DNA of 64,000 nt from Adiantum capillus-veneris (GCA_014529385.2 CM043943.1:98904355-98968354); one strand, 5' to 3'. Numbered from the stretch's first letter, positions 23,840 through 34,774 are shown. Made by a program: numbers and translations. The notes: generated from the letters alone by a model not told the origin.

Positions 23840-23969
23840 AGACTCTCAGAATGAACCTAATGTTTTAGCAAAAGAAAATATACACAACCAAAAGGAATTA
23901 GAGTTATCCAATTTTCTCAAGGGGTTTCAAGATGTCTTTATTGACGGCATCCCTTGTGAGCTACCTCCT

Positions 23970-24575
23970 AAATGAGGCAATGATGACCACGCAATTGAAC
24001 TACTTTCAGGAAGTTCACCGCCTAACAAACCTCCTTATAGAGTTTCTCAAGCTCAACAGGAGGAGATTATGCGGCAAGTGCATGAGTTAGTTGAGAAGGG
24101 CATGGTTAGGCCTAGCTCATCTCCATTTTGTTCTCCTGTGCTACTAGTGCAAAAGAAAGACGACACATATCGTATGTGGTTTGACTATAGAGCACTAAAA
24201 AGGATCACTATCAAGAATAGGTTTCCCGTTCTACGGGTAGAAGACCTATTTGATAAGCTACAAGGGTCCACCTACTTCAATAGGATTGACCTAAAAAGTG
24301 GCTATCATCAAATAAGGATAGTTGATCAAGACATTATAAAGACCGCATTTCGCACTACGTTTGGTCTTTACATATACATTGTCATGCCTTTTGGCTTGAC
24401 CAATGCACCAGCCACATTCAACCGCTTGATGGAGAAGCTATTCAAGCCTCACCGAACCTTTACTGGAGTGTTCTTTGATGATATCATCATCTACTCTAAT
24501 TCATTAGACGAACACAAGCAACACCTCCAGGTAATATTTCAAGTTCTAAGAGAGAATAAACTTTATGTTAATTGA
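23970..24575 (+). pseudogene. Family A copy 2 reverse transcriptase, fingers and palm
   Basis: RT motifs run in order: [35 protein letters not shown] (first catalytic Asp), VMPFGLTNAPATFNRLM, and FFDDIIIYS (the two Asp of the active site are kept; many gypsy elements have a YLDD or YIDD form). A TGA at 23973 and a stop after ENKLYVN at 24573 interrupt the polyprotein. Conserved residues are largely intact, so decay is recent. Confidence 0.9.
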
Positions 24576-24599
24576 AAGAAAAGTGAATTTTTCTTACAA

Positions 24600-25300
24600 T
24601 AGATTCAGTATTTAGGTCACATTATCTCTCAAGATGGCATCCAAATGGATCCATCAAAGTTAAAAGTAATAAAAGGATGGCCTAAACCAAGGAATCTTCA
24701 TGAACTAAGAAGCTTTATAGGTATGTGTGCATATTATAGACGCTTCATAGAAAAGTTTTCACTAATAGCAGGACCATTACATGAACTAACAAAGAAAAAT
24801 GTTAGGTACACATGGTCTACCAAAGAGAACAATGCTTTTGAAAAGCTTATCTCTCAACATGTGCTTACACTACCGGATCTCTCAAAGCCGTTTGAGGTCC
24901 AATGTGATGCTTGTGGTGATTGCCTTGGAACTATTTTGCTCCAAGAAGGGCGCGCCATAGGATATGAAAGTTGAAGGCTCGAACCTGTTGAGAAGCTCTA
25001 GGCATATATGAAAAGGAACTCCTCGTAGTTCTACATGCCTTATGGAAGCACTATTTTTTGGGGGCTCCTTTCATTCTGCAAATGGATCACCAAAGTCTTA
25101 AGTACTTCATGATGTAGACCAATCTCTCTGACAAACAAATGAGGTGGGCAAATTTCCTTTCACAATTTCATTTTCATATGGCTCACATTGCTGGCAAGCA
25201 TAATCAAGTAGCCGATGCACTCTCAAGACGGCCGAGAGTGAATGTGGTTTCCATAGCAACTCACAATTATCTATCTTCTATGATAGTTGAGTATGCTATT
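24600..25300 (+). pseudogene. Family A copy 2 RT thumb and RNase H
   Basis: IQYLGHIISQDGIQMDPSKL-type text opens the RT connection region. LRSFIGMCAYYRRFIEKFS follows, then the RNase H-like start FEVQCDACGDCLGTILLQEG (the usual D-A-S is D-A-C here). A break near 24972 shifts the frame. After it comes the RNase H end QFHFHMAHIAGKHNQVADAL SRR. The region has at least three frame interruptions. Confidence 0.85.
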
Positions 25301-25705
25301 GATCCCGATTTTAGAGATGTGATTTCAGTCCTTTCACTAGGGAAGAAAGAGGAACCATTTACTTTACAAGATGGTTATCTTCTCTATGGCAATAGACTAT
25401 GCATTACTAGCTCACTACGTGAGAAAGTAATGTATGAATCTCATGCTCCTCCTTATGCGGGGCATAGAGGGATTCAGGTCTACCCTAAAGGGGATTGAAA
25501 CATATTTCTATTGGCCTACCATGAAAACAAACATACAAGAGTATGTTTCTAAATGTGTGGTATGCCAAAAGACAAACTTTGATAGAGGGAAGCAACCTGG
25601 ATTGCTTCAACCTTTGACAATCCCTAATTCACCATGGGAGAGCATATCCATGGATTTTACCTTTGAATTGCCTAAGTCTATCCATGGGAATACGGGAATA
25701 TGGAC
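25301..25705 (+). pseudogene. Family A copy 2 integrase, zinc-binding domain and core start
   Basis: HAPPYAGHRG and YVSKCVVCQK provide the HHCC zinc-binding pattern, separated by a frameshift near 25480. ISMDFTFELPKS carries the first catalytic Asp of the DDE core. The frame is cut at 25705 by the Copia insertion, with GATAG as target duplication, and continues at 31596. Confidence 0.85.
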
Positions 25706-25710
25706 GATAG

Positions 25711-25738
25711 TGAAGTCGCGGAGCGGAGCTTAGATCGA

Positions 25739-25834
<96 letters not shown>

Positions 25835-26047
25835 GATACACAAATAGAGAGATACACACACACACACACACACAGATACACAGACAGAGAGCTTACATAG
25901 TACGCAGAGAATTTGTTGAAGGTTATCTCCCAAATCTTATTATTCACACAAGTATAAGTGAGTATATACAAAGAGTTAGTGATAAGCTAGTTAGGCGGGC
26001 AGCCTTTCATATCCGTATAAGAGGCCACTTGGGCTTTAATCCTAACA
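25711..26047 (-). repeat. 3' LTR of the Copia element
   Basis: 337 bp. It is longer than its partner because of a CT array at 25740-25764, a CA array at about 25765-25830 and a second CA run near 25857-25872. Outside these arrays the two LTRs are very similar. Confidence 0.88.
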
Positions 26048-26131
26048 ACCTCCCACTTAAAGTCCAATGTGGCACTTTAAGTTACTGTAAATCTATGAAC
26101 ATAAATGTACAAAGATTTACATGGCTGCCAT

Positions 26132-27031
26132 CTATCCAATGCCCAATAACTCACGACAATGCACAAAGCCCTCTCCTGGAAGTCCCTTTGTGAGTAAATC
26201 AGCAGGATTGTCCTTGGTGTGGATCTTCATCAGTTGTATCTGCTTGTCTTCAAGTACTTCTCTAATGAAGTGATATTTCACATCAATATGCTTAGTCTTT
26301 GAATGGAACACTGGATTCTGTGCCAATTGTATAGCACTTTGACTATCACAATATAACTCTGGCATATCTACTTTGATTCCCAAGTCTGCTACCAATCTAC
26401 CAAGCCAAATAGCTTCTTTGCATGCCTCATTTGCTGCAACATACTCAGCTTCTGTAGTAGACTGCATAATACAATCTTGTAATTGAGATCGCCATGATAT
26501 GGCACCTCCAGCCAATGTAAAGACATAGCCTGATGTAGATCTTCTCTTATCCAAGTCTCCTGCATAATCTGAGTCAGTGTATCCTCTGACACTCAAATCC
26601 TGACTACCATAGCATATGCGCATACTCTTTGTATGTTTTAAGTATCTCATGATACCTTTCACTGCCTCCCAATGTTTCTTGCCGAGATTTGACATATATC
26701 TACTAACCACTCCCACTGCAAATGCAATATCCGGACGTGTAGCAATCATTGCATACATCAAACTCCCACATGCAGACGCATACGGCACCGTATCCATTTC
26801 AACCTTTTCCACCTCAGACTGTGGGCAATCTTGGTTGCTTAGTTTCACATATGACGGCAATGGTGTCATCAATGGCTTTCCCCTGTCCATATGGAAACGT
26901 TGCAACACCTTGTCAATATACTCTTTTTGAGATAAGTAAAGCATCTTCTTTGACCTATCTCACTGGATACGCATACCCAATATATGACTTGCCTCACCTA
27001 TGTCTTTTATGTCAAAAACCTTTGCCATTTT
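26132..27031 (-). pseudogene. Copia RT C-terminus and RNase H
   Basis: The sense frame starts LYLSQKEYIDKVLQRF, continues through YASACGSLMYAMIATRPDIA, and contains RNase H motifs RGYTDSDYAGDLDKRRSTSG, AISWRSQLQ and TEAEYVAANEACKEAIWL, ending near the usual copia C-terminus (NPADLLTKGLPG). 270 codons are open from 26944 to 26132. Upstream, 26945-27031 holds the RT segment out of frame. RNase H would degrade the RNA template. The catalytic acidic residues visible (D in TDSD, E in EAEY, D in YCDSQSA) are kept. Confidence 0.9.
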
Positions 27032-27420
27032 TTACTTAAGAGCTGAAATTTTTGCCATTTTTCTACCAGCGAGTAACATGTCATCCACATACAAGATGAG
27101 GATTATCAAGCTACCATCCTTAGCTTGTCGAGTATACAGGCAATGATCTGTCTCACTTCTCTTGTATCCTTGAGAAAGCATAAATTGGTGAAACGTCTTG
27201 TAGCATTCTCTTGGTGCCTGTTTCAAGCCATAGAGACTCTTTCTCAAACGACATACCAATTTCTCTTTGCCTTTCTCAACATACCCTTCTGGCTGCTGCA
27301 TATAAACCTCCTCATGCAAATCTCCATGAAGAAATGTCGTTTTCACATCCATCTGATGTAAATGCAGATCATGTTTGGCAACCAAAACAAGTACACTTCT
27401 CAATGTTGTCATCTTGACAA
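27032..27420 (-). pseudogene. Copia reverse transcriptase palm
   Basis: The sense frame contains LHQMDVKTTFLHGDLHEEVY, LRKSLYGLKQAPRECYKTFH and the active-site ILYVDDMLLAG. It is shifted relative to the upstream integrase/RT frame: the 272-codon frame ending at 27369 loses register around CQDDNIEK near 27400. YVDD is intact. Confidence 0.9.
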
Positions 27421-28187
27421 ACTGGTGAAAAGATTTCATCAAAATCTGTTCCGTGTTCTTGCTTAAAACCCTTAGCAACCAACCGTACTTTGTATTTTGG
27501 CTGTCCATCATGAGGAGTAAGCTTATACCTATAAACCCACTTACAAGGTAGAGCTTTCTTGCCCTTTGGCAATTGAACAAATCCCGTTTGATTCTTATGC
27601 AGAGCCGTCATCTCTGATTGCATGGCCAACTGCCATTTTTTCGAGTCAACCACTTGTAATGCCTCCTTGTAACAAGATGGTTCTCCGCAATCCGTGAGCA
27701 TGACATAATTTAGAGGTGGCACATAACGATTAGGTGGTTTGGAGACACGCTCAGAATGTCTCACCACAACTGATTCTGCTTCTCTAGCCACTATAGGTTG
27801 TTCCTGAGCATGCTGTCTTGATGTGCTAGCACTAGGTCCATCTTCCTTGAAGACAACTCTTCTGATCTCCTCTGTCTTCTCTGGCTTAGGGTGAAACTTG
27901 GCTTCATTGAAATGCACATCATTGCTACGAATAACTTTTCTGGACTCAGGATCCCAAAGCCGGTAACCCATCTCGCCCGATTCTCCATAGCCCAGAAATA
28001 TACACTTCCTGCTCTTTGGTTCTAACTTATTCCTCAAATCCTTAGAAATATGGCTATAAGCTTCACAACCAAAGACTATGAGATGCTTATATGAAGGTGC
28101 CTTGCCTGTCCATAGCATCTCGGCCACTTCACTCTTATCCAGAACCCTACTAGGAGACGTGTTGATCAAATGGACTGCTGTAGCCAC
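27369..28187 (-). pseudogene. Copia integrase C-terminus and RT N-terminus
   Basis: The 272-codon sense frame begins AVHLINTSPSRVLDKSEVAE and runs through the conserved copia block FGCEAYSHISKDLRNKLEPK, CIFLGYGESGEMGYRLWDP, a linker, WQLAMQSEMTALHKNQTGF, and RT motif CKWVYRYKL. It joins integrase and RT in one frame as in intact copia elements, then goes out of frame near 27400. Confidence 0.9.
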
Positions 28188-29040
28188 TACTTCCGTTCAA
28201 AATCCATCAGGGCAACTCAGCTTTTGACAGCATCTCTTCTGACATTCTGTTGTTATGTCCCTATTCCTACTTCTTGCAACTCATTTTGTGAAGGATTATA
28301 TGTCAGTACGTTCCCCGCTATTATCCCTTTTGCTTCACAAAAGTCCTTGAAAGCTTGGAAACGTACCTCTCCACCATTGTCTGTTCTTAAGCATCTCAGC
28401 TTCTAACTACTCTAATATCCCACAAGCTGCAAGAATGTCTTAAAGACCTTGAGCACCTCATCCTTGTGCTTCAATAAGTAAAACCCATACTCTGCGAAAT
28501 ATCGTCTATAAAGGTACAAAAGTACGCCGCTCTCCCTAGCGACAAACTAGGCATTGGTCCGCATAAGTCACTGTGTACAAGAGCTAGCCGTTCATCCTTA
28601 CGATTTCCCTTTGATCTATACGGTTCCTGTATTTGCTTACCATAAACACAATGCTCACAAAACTCAAAATTATGAAATGAGAAACCAGGCAAATAACCAA
28701 AACGAGACAATATGTCCATTCCCTTCTTTGACATATGTCCCAGCCTACGATGCCAGAGTGATACACTTGGCTGCTCAATCACATTAATTACATGGTCTTT
28801 GACCTCTGAAACATGTAAAGTGTACAGAGTTCCTGACTTGCTGCCATGTGCTACAATCATTGAACCTTTGCAGATCTTCCAAGTGTTGTTTCCAAAGACT
28901 GTCACATAACTCGCATCATCCAACTTCCCTGTACTGATCAAGCTCTTTCGAATTGTTGGAACATGTATGACATTCTTGAGTAATAAAGAAGAACCATTCT
29001 GAACTTTAACTGCACATCTCCCACTCCAAGTATGTCGCAA
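28188..29040 (-). pseudogene. Copia GAG-pre-integrase and integrase core
   Basis: The sense frame from 29040 to 28471 has LWHRRLGHMSKKGMDIL with FCEHCVYGKQ (the HHCC zinc region) and LVHSDLCGPMPSLSLG with the first catalytic Asp, then FCTFIDDISQ. From 28470 to 28188 the core continues in broken frames; CLRTDNGGE, the second catalytic Asp motif, is visible near 28380. The region around the catalytic Glu is scrambled by stops. Confidence 0.85.
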
Positions 29041-29279
29041 ACCTGCTCATTGCCAAGTCTGACATAATCCTTAGTAGCCACATATGATGTAAACCACTCT
29101 TTGTGAGGAGAGACATGTAGAGATGCCGCAGAGTCGATAATCCAATCACTCATGGCATAACCATCCTCTGCAATCAAGAAAGCAGAATCATAGCTACTTG
29201 TGAGAAAGATGTCACCAACTGCAATTCCGAAATCACTGTTTAAACCAGATCCTGTGACATTCACTTCTTCAATCTTCAC
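28938..29279 (-). pseudogene. Copia aspartic protease region
   Basis: The sense frame contains YAMSDWIIDSAASLHVSPHK with the D-S-A catalytic triad usual for plant copia proteases, followed by VRLGNEQVCDILGVGDVQLK. It overlaps the next frame (28471-29040), so a frameshift lies near 29000-29040. Confidence 0.85.
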
Positions 29280-30330
29280 TGAACTCTTCTTCTTATCATC
29301 TTACTCAGAACTCTTAGCTTTGCCTTTTTCTTGTTTCCATTTTGTAAAGTCCTTTCTCATGTGACCCTTCTTGCCACAATGATAGCACTCTATGTCATCA
29401 TTTGATTTAGAGTCACGAGACTTACTTCTGTTTTGTGCCTTTTTACCCTTCTTCTCTTTAGACGGTTGTCTCCCTCAAACAAGCAAAGCACTATTGCCTT
29501 TGCCTTTGTCAATGTTCTTCCTGTTCACTTCCTCTGTAAGCAAGCTGCCTTCTACATTGGCACTTGTAAGACCCTCTGGCATGACAAAATTACTTAATGC
29601 CGTGCAAAAAGTATCCCAACTGTCTGGCAAAGTGATTAAGAGAAACATAGCCTTCACTGAATCTAGAAATACTATCTCCTATGTTGTTGACTGGCTGAAA
29701 ATTGTGTGAAATTCATTGAGATGATTTGACATGGTTGTCCCTTCCTTCATCTTCAAATCCACCAATTTCTTGAGCCAGTAAATCTGAGAAGCAGCACTTT
29801 GTCACATAACCCGCATCATCCAACTTCCCTGTACTGATCAAGCTCTTTCGAATTGTTGGAACATGTCTGACATTCTTGAGCAATAAAGAAGAACCATTTT
29901 GAATCTGGAAAGACTATCTCCTGTGCTGTTAACTGGCTGAAAATTGTGTAAAATTCATTGAGATGATTTGATATGGCTGTCCCTTCCTTCATTTTCAAAT
30001 CCACCAATTTCTTGAGCCAGTAAATATGAGAAGTAGCACTTTGTTTCTCTTACATACCACATAGCTTTTGCCATGTTGAAGTAAAAATTTTGTGCCAGTG
30101 TCAACATGATTGTGGAACAAGCTAACTCGTCAAGCTTTTCCCAGTCATCTTCAACCATACCTTCTGGTCTCTCCGCTTTGAGCTTCAGTGGCTTCACTTG
30201 TTTTTTCTGCACCAAAACCTGTCAAATCTGCTTCTTCTAGAATGGAAAGTTTGTGCCATCCAACTTCTTTATGTTGTAAAGAGTCTCACTTTGAGATGAT
30301 GCCATGTCTGCCAAATTTTTTACTCCTGGG
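29280..30330 (-). pseudogene. Copia gag with zinc knuckle and internal duplication
   Basis: Sense order: a MASSQSETLYNIKKLDGTNF start (near 30305), then a stop; WEKLDELACSTIMLTLAQNF; MVDLKMKEGTAISNHLNEF; MFLLITLPDSWDTFCTALSN; and a zinc knuckle CYHCGKKGHMRKDF near 29390, where the fourth ligand Cys is Phe. Text at 29656-29790 is repeated at 29901-30045. Between them 29801-29900 copies protease-flanking sequence from 28905-28998. This gag is therefore mosaic and has several frame breaks. Confidence 0.85.
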
Positions 30331-31350
30331 AAAAATCCGGCAGAGTTTCCCCTGTAAACTCGCCTCTGTACACAATAAACAAGTTGTAAACAACAAGCTG
30401 AACACCTCTCCTCAAGAACTGTCAGTATTTTGAATTTTTTTGAAAGAGTCTCCCTTGTAAACTGAGCTCCGGAAACCAAAAGATAGCTCAAAAACAACCA
30501 TAAATAGCTGACCAGTGACAAATCTAAAAATCTCTGTAATATGCTATCCTGTAAGCATAAACTGTCTCATGTCTGGGCGATCACAAAAACTGTATCTGTT
30601 TCAAGACTGAACCTTGATCAATGCCTCAATGGCCTGACGCATAAGATGCAATCCAATGTCTACACAAAGTCATACATCCTAAGGGATAAAAGTTGCCGAA
30701 GAGGATGCGTGTAGAGGGGAACTCCAGCAACCTAATCCACCTCACACTGGGTAACCCAGCCCCCAGTGCTTGGCTTCAAAACCTCACACACGACCCTCTC
30801 AGATGGCTCAGCAAGCTGCCCAGAACTAGCATACATCCTACAATAGACCAATCACTGTCCTATGACCGCTACGGCGGTCTGTCTGCTAGCGTGACTCACA
30901 ACTAGTTGACCCACAATCACGGTACATCAATTTCCAATACATGCCAGTGGTGTCAAGCCGTCGTATGGCCACACCTCCCCTGGAACCTGGCAAGCACAAG
31001 AACTAGCAATGCAGACTGCAATATATATATCTAATGATATATATGTGTACCTAGTCTATAGATGATGCTTTGAAGACTAATGAGTGATGTATGTCGATGC
31101 CGATATTGATGCCGACCACCTCCTGCTTGCCAATCTACACAAGACGGGTTTCTTTTCGGCTGAAACCTATCTTTTGATGTAGTGCTCAGAATGAAATTTT
31201 GAGGGCATAAACAACTTCGAAAGGGGGGTAAAACCCCAGATCGCATGGTGGATATACTCCCGGAACGCCGAGTGTGAATTTCCAAGCTCCAGATCTAGAA
31301 TCTGTCTGAAAAGTGCGCACCTGCGCGATTACGCAAAAACGCACTGAACC
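30331..31350 (-). other. Copia 5' leader
   Basis: This runs between the gag start and the primer-binding site. It has no domain-bearing frame. Open frames of up to 84 codons on both strands appear incidental. A short ATAT-rich tract lies near 31021-31045. Confidence 0.6.
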
Positions 31351-31352
31351 TT

Positions 31353-31365
31353 GCTCTGATACCAA
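31353..31365 (-). promoter_or_regulatory. Primer-binding site, tRNA-iMet (Copia)
   Basis: In sense the sequence is TTGGTATCAGAGC, one base from the 5' LTR end. It is the perfect plant initiator tRNA-Met site, shared with family A. Confidence 0.85.
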
Positions 31366-31366
31366 T

Positions 31367-31590
31367 TGAAGTCACGGAGTGGAGCTTAGATCGACTCACA
31401 CACACACACACACACAGATACACAGACAGAGATCTTACACAGTACGCAGAGAATTCGTTGAAGGGTTATCTCCCAAATCTTATTATTCACACAAGTATAA
31501 GTGAGTATATACAAATAGTTAGTGATAAGCTAATTAGGCGGGCGGGTGGCCATATCCGAATAAGAGGCCACTTGGGCTTTAATTCCAACA
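31367..31590 (-). repeat. 5' LTR of the Copia element
   Basis: 224 bp with only a short CA run (31398-31416) where the other LTR has long CT and CA arrays. The GATAG duplication follows at 31591-31595. Confidence 0.88.
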
Positions 31591-31595
31591 GATAG

Positions 31596-32137
31596 CAGAC
31601 AGGTTCAATAAACAAACTCATTTTATACCTGTCAAAAAGACTATCAAAGCCCATCAAATGGCAACTCTCTTCATTTCACAAATCTTCAAGTACCATGGCT
31701 TGCCAATGTCCATAGTGTCGGATATCGATCCTAGAATGACTAGTAATTTTTGGAAGGGTCTCTTTGAGAATTTAGGAACAAGGCTAAACTTCTCTTCGGC
31801 CTATCACCCACAAATGGATGGCCAAAGTGAAATAGCTAACCTAACAATTCTCGATCTACTAAAAGCCTATGTAATGGAAGTAGATCAAAGATCCCAATGG
31901 GAGAAGTACTTACCTTTAGTGGAGTATGCCTACAATAACACTATACATACTTCCACGGGAAAAGCATTTTTTGAGGTAATTGAGGGAAGATCACAAAGTC
32001 CCTTGCTACTTAAGGTACACGGGAAGATCTTCGCTGCAGATGAGTATAGCCAAGACCTACAAGAATCTTTCCAGAAGATTAAGGATGCTATATCTATCTC
32101 ACAACAAAGACAAGCACAGAAGAGCCTAAGCCTTTAA
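31596..32137 (+). pseudogene. Family A copy 2 integrase, catalytic core continued
   Basis: Resumes the integrase frame after the Copia insertion: RFNKQTHFIPVKKT, QIFKYHGLPMSIVSDIDPRM (second catalytic Asp), AYHPQMDGQSEIANL (catalytic Glu), [20 protein letters not shown]. With the Asp in SMDF before the insertion, all three DDE residues are present. The open frame ends at 32137 by a frameshift in the QQRQ region relative to copy 1. Confidence 0.9.
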
Positions 32138-32597
32138 AGAAAATGATTGGGTCTTACTCAAATTTCCCAAGGCTCGATTAAGGCACACGACGGGCAAGAA
32201 TCCTACGGGACACCAAAAGTACTATGCTAAGTTAGCAAAAAGGTACTATGGTCCCTTCCAGATTCTTAGGCCAATCAATGAGATGGCCTATCAACTCAAG
32301 TTGCCCAACCATTGGCTCATACACAATGCTTTCCATGTGAGCCTACTAAAGCCTTAAAACGCAGAGCCACCTCAAGAACCAACTATTGAAGACCCACCGG
32401 AGATCGAGGACCAAGAAGAGGTGTTGCAGCCTGAGTCCATTCTCCGATATGAAGACAAGGTATTAAGAGGCGGTAAGACTCTCCGACGATATCTTATTAA
32501 CTTTAAGAATTATCCTTTTGAAGATGCTAGATGGATGCAAGGCATACATTTAAAGGATAACCTAAACCTTGTCAATGTTTACAATGCTTCCCTCTAG
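32138..32597 (+). pseudogene. Family A copy 2 integrase C-terminus and chromodomain
   Basis: In a shifted frame: [53 protein letters not shown] (then a TAA), and finally [20 protein letters not shown] with [19 protein letters not shown]. The last block matches the chromodomain pattern of chromoviruses (a YLxxxKxYPxEDAxW core). In those elements the domain directs integration to particular chromatin. This places family A in the chromovirus branch of Ty3/gypsy; the exact clade is not assigned. Confidence 0.82.
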
Positions 32598-32938
32598 AGT
32601 ACGCAAATGTACAAATGTTAAAAATGAACAAAGTTTTTGTCTTATAAGACTCTCTTTTTCTTTACTGTGCACAAAAATGAAGGAGTATGCATGCTTAGAT
32701 CAAGTTTGCGGAGACGACGTCTCCCAAACACCAAGTAGAGCTTGTCACTCTACTATGAAAGATTGATAGGACTAATGTGCAGACATGCTTGCGGCATGTT
32801 AGGCTCTCAAACGCCAAATGGACTAGTCATCCATTCTGGAACGATTTCGTAGGGTAACATAGGGATCCTCTACCCGCTAGGAAAAAGACTAATGATTATA
32901 CTTTATCTTCTCTACCCCATAGTCGAGGACGACTATGA

Positions 32939-32955
32939 TTTCAAGAGAGAGGTAA
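32939..32955 (+). promoter_or_regulatory. Polypurine tract, family A copy 2
   Basis: TTTCAAGAGAGAGGTAA ends at the 3' LTR, with TCGAGGACGACTATGA just upstream, as in copy 1. The 32598-32938 interval is non-coding 3' untranslated sequence homologous to 7181-7560. Confidence 0.78.
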
Positions 32956-33257
32956 TGTCATAATAATCAATATCTAATTCTCCTAAATGATTTTCTCATG
33001 TTAAACTGATCATTTAATATGGGGAAGTGCCAGGGGAGAAAAAGCTAGAATATTGGTTAAGCTGGCAGACTGGCCACAGTAGGGATCCAACGGAGGGAAA
33101 ATAGGGATCCAAAGGGGAGGCCATCTACAAAAGAGCTATGTGCAACAATGGGCTCCAAAGACCTTAGGGTTCAACCCATTAAAACTTCCAAAATGCTAAG
33201 GTTCCAAAATTCAAAGGTTGTGTCCAAAGGTCAAAGACTAGGAAATTTGGATGCTTT
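32956..33257 (+). repeat. 3' LTR of family A copy 2, left part
   Basis: Matches 19243-19544. It breaks after ATGCTTT, where the CACTA element starts, and resumes at 42034. Confidence 0.9.
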
Positions 33258-33380
33258 CACTACAAGAGGCTATTCATATTAGCGACACTCACACAGCGAC
33301 GCTCAAAAAAAAATTTCCCAGCGTCGCTATGAGCGGCACAAATTTTTTTGTAAATTTACGACGCTCATAGCGACGCCGGC
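33258..33380 (+). repeat. CACTA left TIR and subterminal repeats
   Basis: CACTACAAGAGGC is followed by several copies of AGCGACG(CTC), and GCGTCGCTATGAGCG in both orientations up to about 33380. In En/Spm such motifs bind the regulatory transposase protein. Confidence 0.85.
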
Positions 33381-33466
33381 TGGGCTAAAAAAATAACCGA
33401 GCGCGCCCAAAAACTCAGATCTCAAATCTGAGTTTTTCGGCACCCTCAAGCAAGGAGCAGGTAACG

Positions 33467-33470
<4 letters not shown>

Positions 33471-33508
<38 letters not shown>

Positions 33509-33513
33509 CTTCT

Positions 33514-33551
<38 letters not shown>

Positions 33552-33655
33552 AGAGGAAGGAGAGCCAGGTATGCTCCTTCCCTCTCCTCATTCTCATGTT
33601 CCCTTCCCCTCTTTCTCTCGCCCTCTCTCTCTCTCTCACACACACACATAGTGTT

Positions 33656-33697
<42 letters not shown>

Positions 33698-33930
33698 AAC
33701 AAAAACAAAAACGCACACACACATACATAAACAAAGAATGCACACACACATTGAGAGAGGAAAAGAGAGAGAGAGTATGCATAAACAAAAAACGCACGCA
33801 TTGAGAGAGGAAAAGAGAGAGAGAACATGCATAAACAAAAAACGCACACATTGAGAGAGGGAAAGAGAGAGAAAACATGCATACGATCCAAAAAAACGCA
33901 CACACATTGAGAGAGAAAGAGAGAGAAACT
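33471..33930. repeat. CACTA internal microsatellites and a minisatellite of about 50 bp
   Basis: CT (33471-33503), CA (about 33515-33547) and GA (33657-33692) arrays are followed by roughly four units of CACACATTGAGAGAGGAAAA...GCATAAACAAAAAACG from 33743 to 33926. Long Ser/Leu/Cys-rich open frames across this region on the minus strand are repeat artefacts. Confidence 0.85.
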
Positions 33931-33934
33931 AATT

Positions 33935-34281
33935 TAACGTCGTAGGAAACTAATTAAAATTAAAAGACCTAAAGATCTAGCCGACGAGGAGTTGAACTCA
34001 AGACCTATTATTCAAGAGGGAAATGGCATAATCAATCTATCATACTTGGCATGGGTGATAGAAAGGTTATACCATTTATCTCTTTTTATTGGCACACACA
34101 TCCACACACGCGCACACACACAAGAAGAAGAGAGTTATAACGTCGTAGGAAACTATCTTAAAAGACGTTAAAGATTAGGTTAGATGTAGACTTACGTTAA
34201 ATTAGATTTAGGTTTATTTTTAACTAGATTTACGTTTATTTACGCTAGATTTAGATTTACGTTATATTAGATTAGATTTAG
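33935..34281 (+). other. CACTA left non-coding arm with direct repeats
   Basis: The phrase AACGTCGTAGGAAACTAT followed by AAAAGACGTTAAAGATTAGG at about 34139-34250 recurs at 34829-34950. A 44-bp segment at 34240-34283 recurs at 34721-34764 on the other side of the HIPP fragment. No coding content. Confidence 0.75.
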
Positions 34282-34643
34282 GTCTCCATAGACTGCGATG
34301 CCTGCATGAAGCGGGTGAAGAAAGCCCTCAATGGAATATAGGGTATTGCTGCCTTCACTCATGGTGGGCTCCGTCGATCCAAAAGTACTGGTGAAATGTC
34401 TTCAGAAGATAGGGAAGAAGGTGATCTTCAGGGCGGCAAGAGTCACTACATCCCCGACACAATGACCATCTAGACAACCTCTAGTCATTCAACAGCAACT
34501 TCAAAGTTAGTAACAAGAGCAAGAACGGTCTAAAGGGCCAATTGCTGTCGTCAGATGTGGATGGACATGAGGCAGCGTCACCGCCGGAAGTTAACTCTCA
34601 CATCTTTAGTGATGAGAATGCCAACTCTTGCCGAGTTATGTGA
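34282..34643 (+). pseudogene. Captured fragment of a heavy-metal-associated isoprenylated plant protein (HIPP)
   Basis: Three frames together show a HIPP. At 34282: VSIDCDACMKRVKKALNGI, an HMA domain start with the CxxC metal-binding pair, then a TAG. At 34361: MVGSVDPKVLVKCLQKIG then KKVIFRAAR, the second half of the HMA fold. From about 34450: an Asn/Lys/Gly-rich tail ending SHIFSDENANSCRVM and a stop at 34643. The final CRVM is a CaaX-type prenylation signal like those that end HIPPs. HIPPs bind metal ions and are membrane-anchored. This copy lacks the start, has a stop and two frame changes, and sits between 44-bp direct repeats inside the transposon, so it is a transduplicated host gene piece. 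Confidence 0.8.
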
Positions 34644-34773
34644 AAAATTATGTGTTAAATCAGTTTTAAGGTTCTTATAATCCTTGTTAGTTTAGTTCTT
34701 TGTTTTTAATATAACATAATTTACGTTAGATTTAGATTTATGTTATATTAGATTAGACTTAGGTTTATTTAGG

Positions 34774-34774
34774 T

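Larger units (their letters stand above)
25706..31595 (-). mobile_element. Ty1/copia retrotransposon inserted in family A integrase
   Basis: LTRs at 25711-26047 and 31367-31590 start TGAAGTC and end CTAACA or TCCAACA. The 5-bp target duplication GATAG flanks the element (25706-25710 and 31591-31595). Coding order on the minus strand is gag, protease, integrase, RT, RNase H, the copia order. A tRNA-iMet primer site adjoins the right (5') LTR, and a polypurine tract (AGTGGGAGGT in sense) adjoins the left (3') LTR. Several stops, frameshifts and an internal duplication make it defective. Confidence 0.92.

Noticed and set aside
33415-33907. Long minus-strand frames rich in Cys, Val, Ser and Leu
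   Set aside because: They are translations of CT, CA and GA microsatellites and a minisatellite inside the CACTA arm. No start context or domain.
33743-33926. CRISPR-like array of repeats and spacers
   Set aside because: Units of about 50 bp are continuous near-identical tandem repeats without distinct spacers, in a plant DNA transposon.
34282-34643. HIPP fragment as an intact transposon-encoded gene
   Set aside because: A stop and two frame changes separate the HMA half-domains and the CaaX tail, and no start or promoter is visible.
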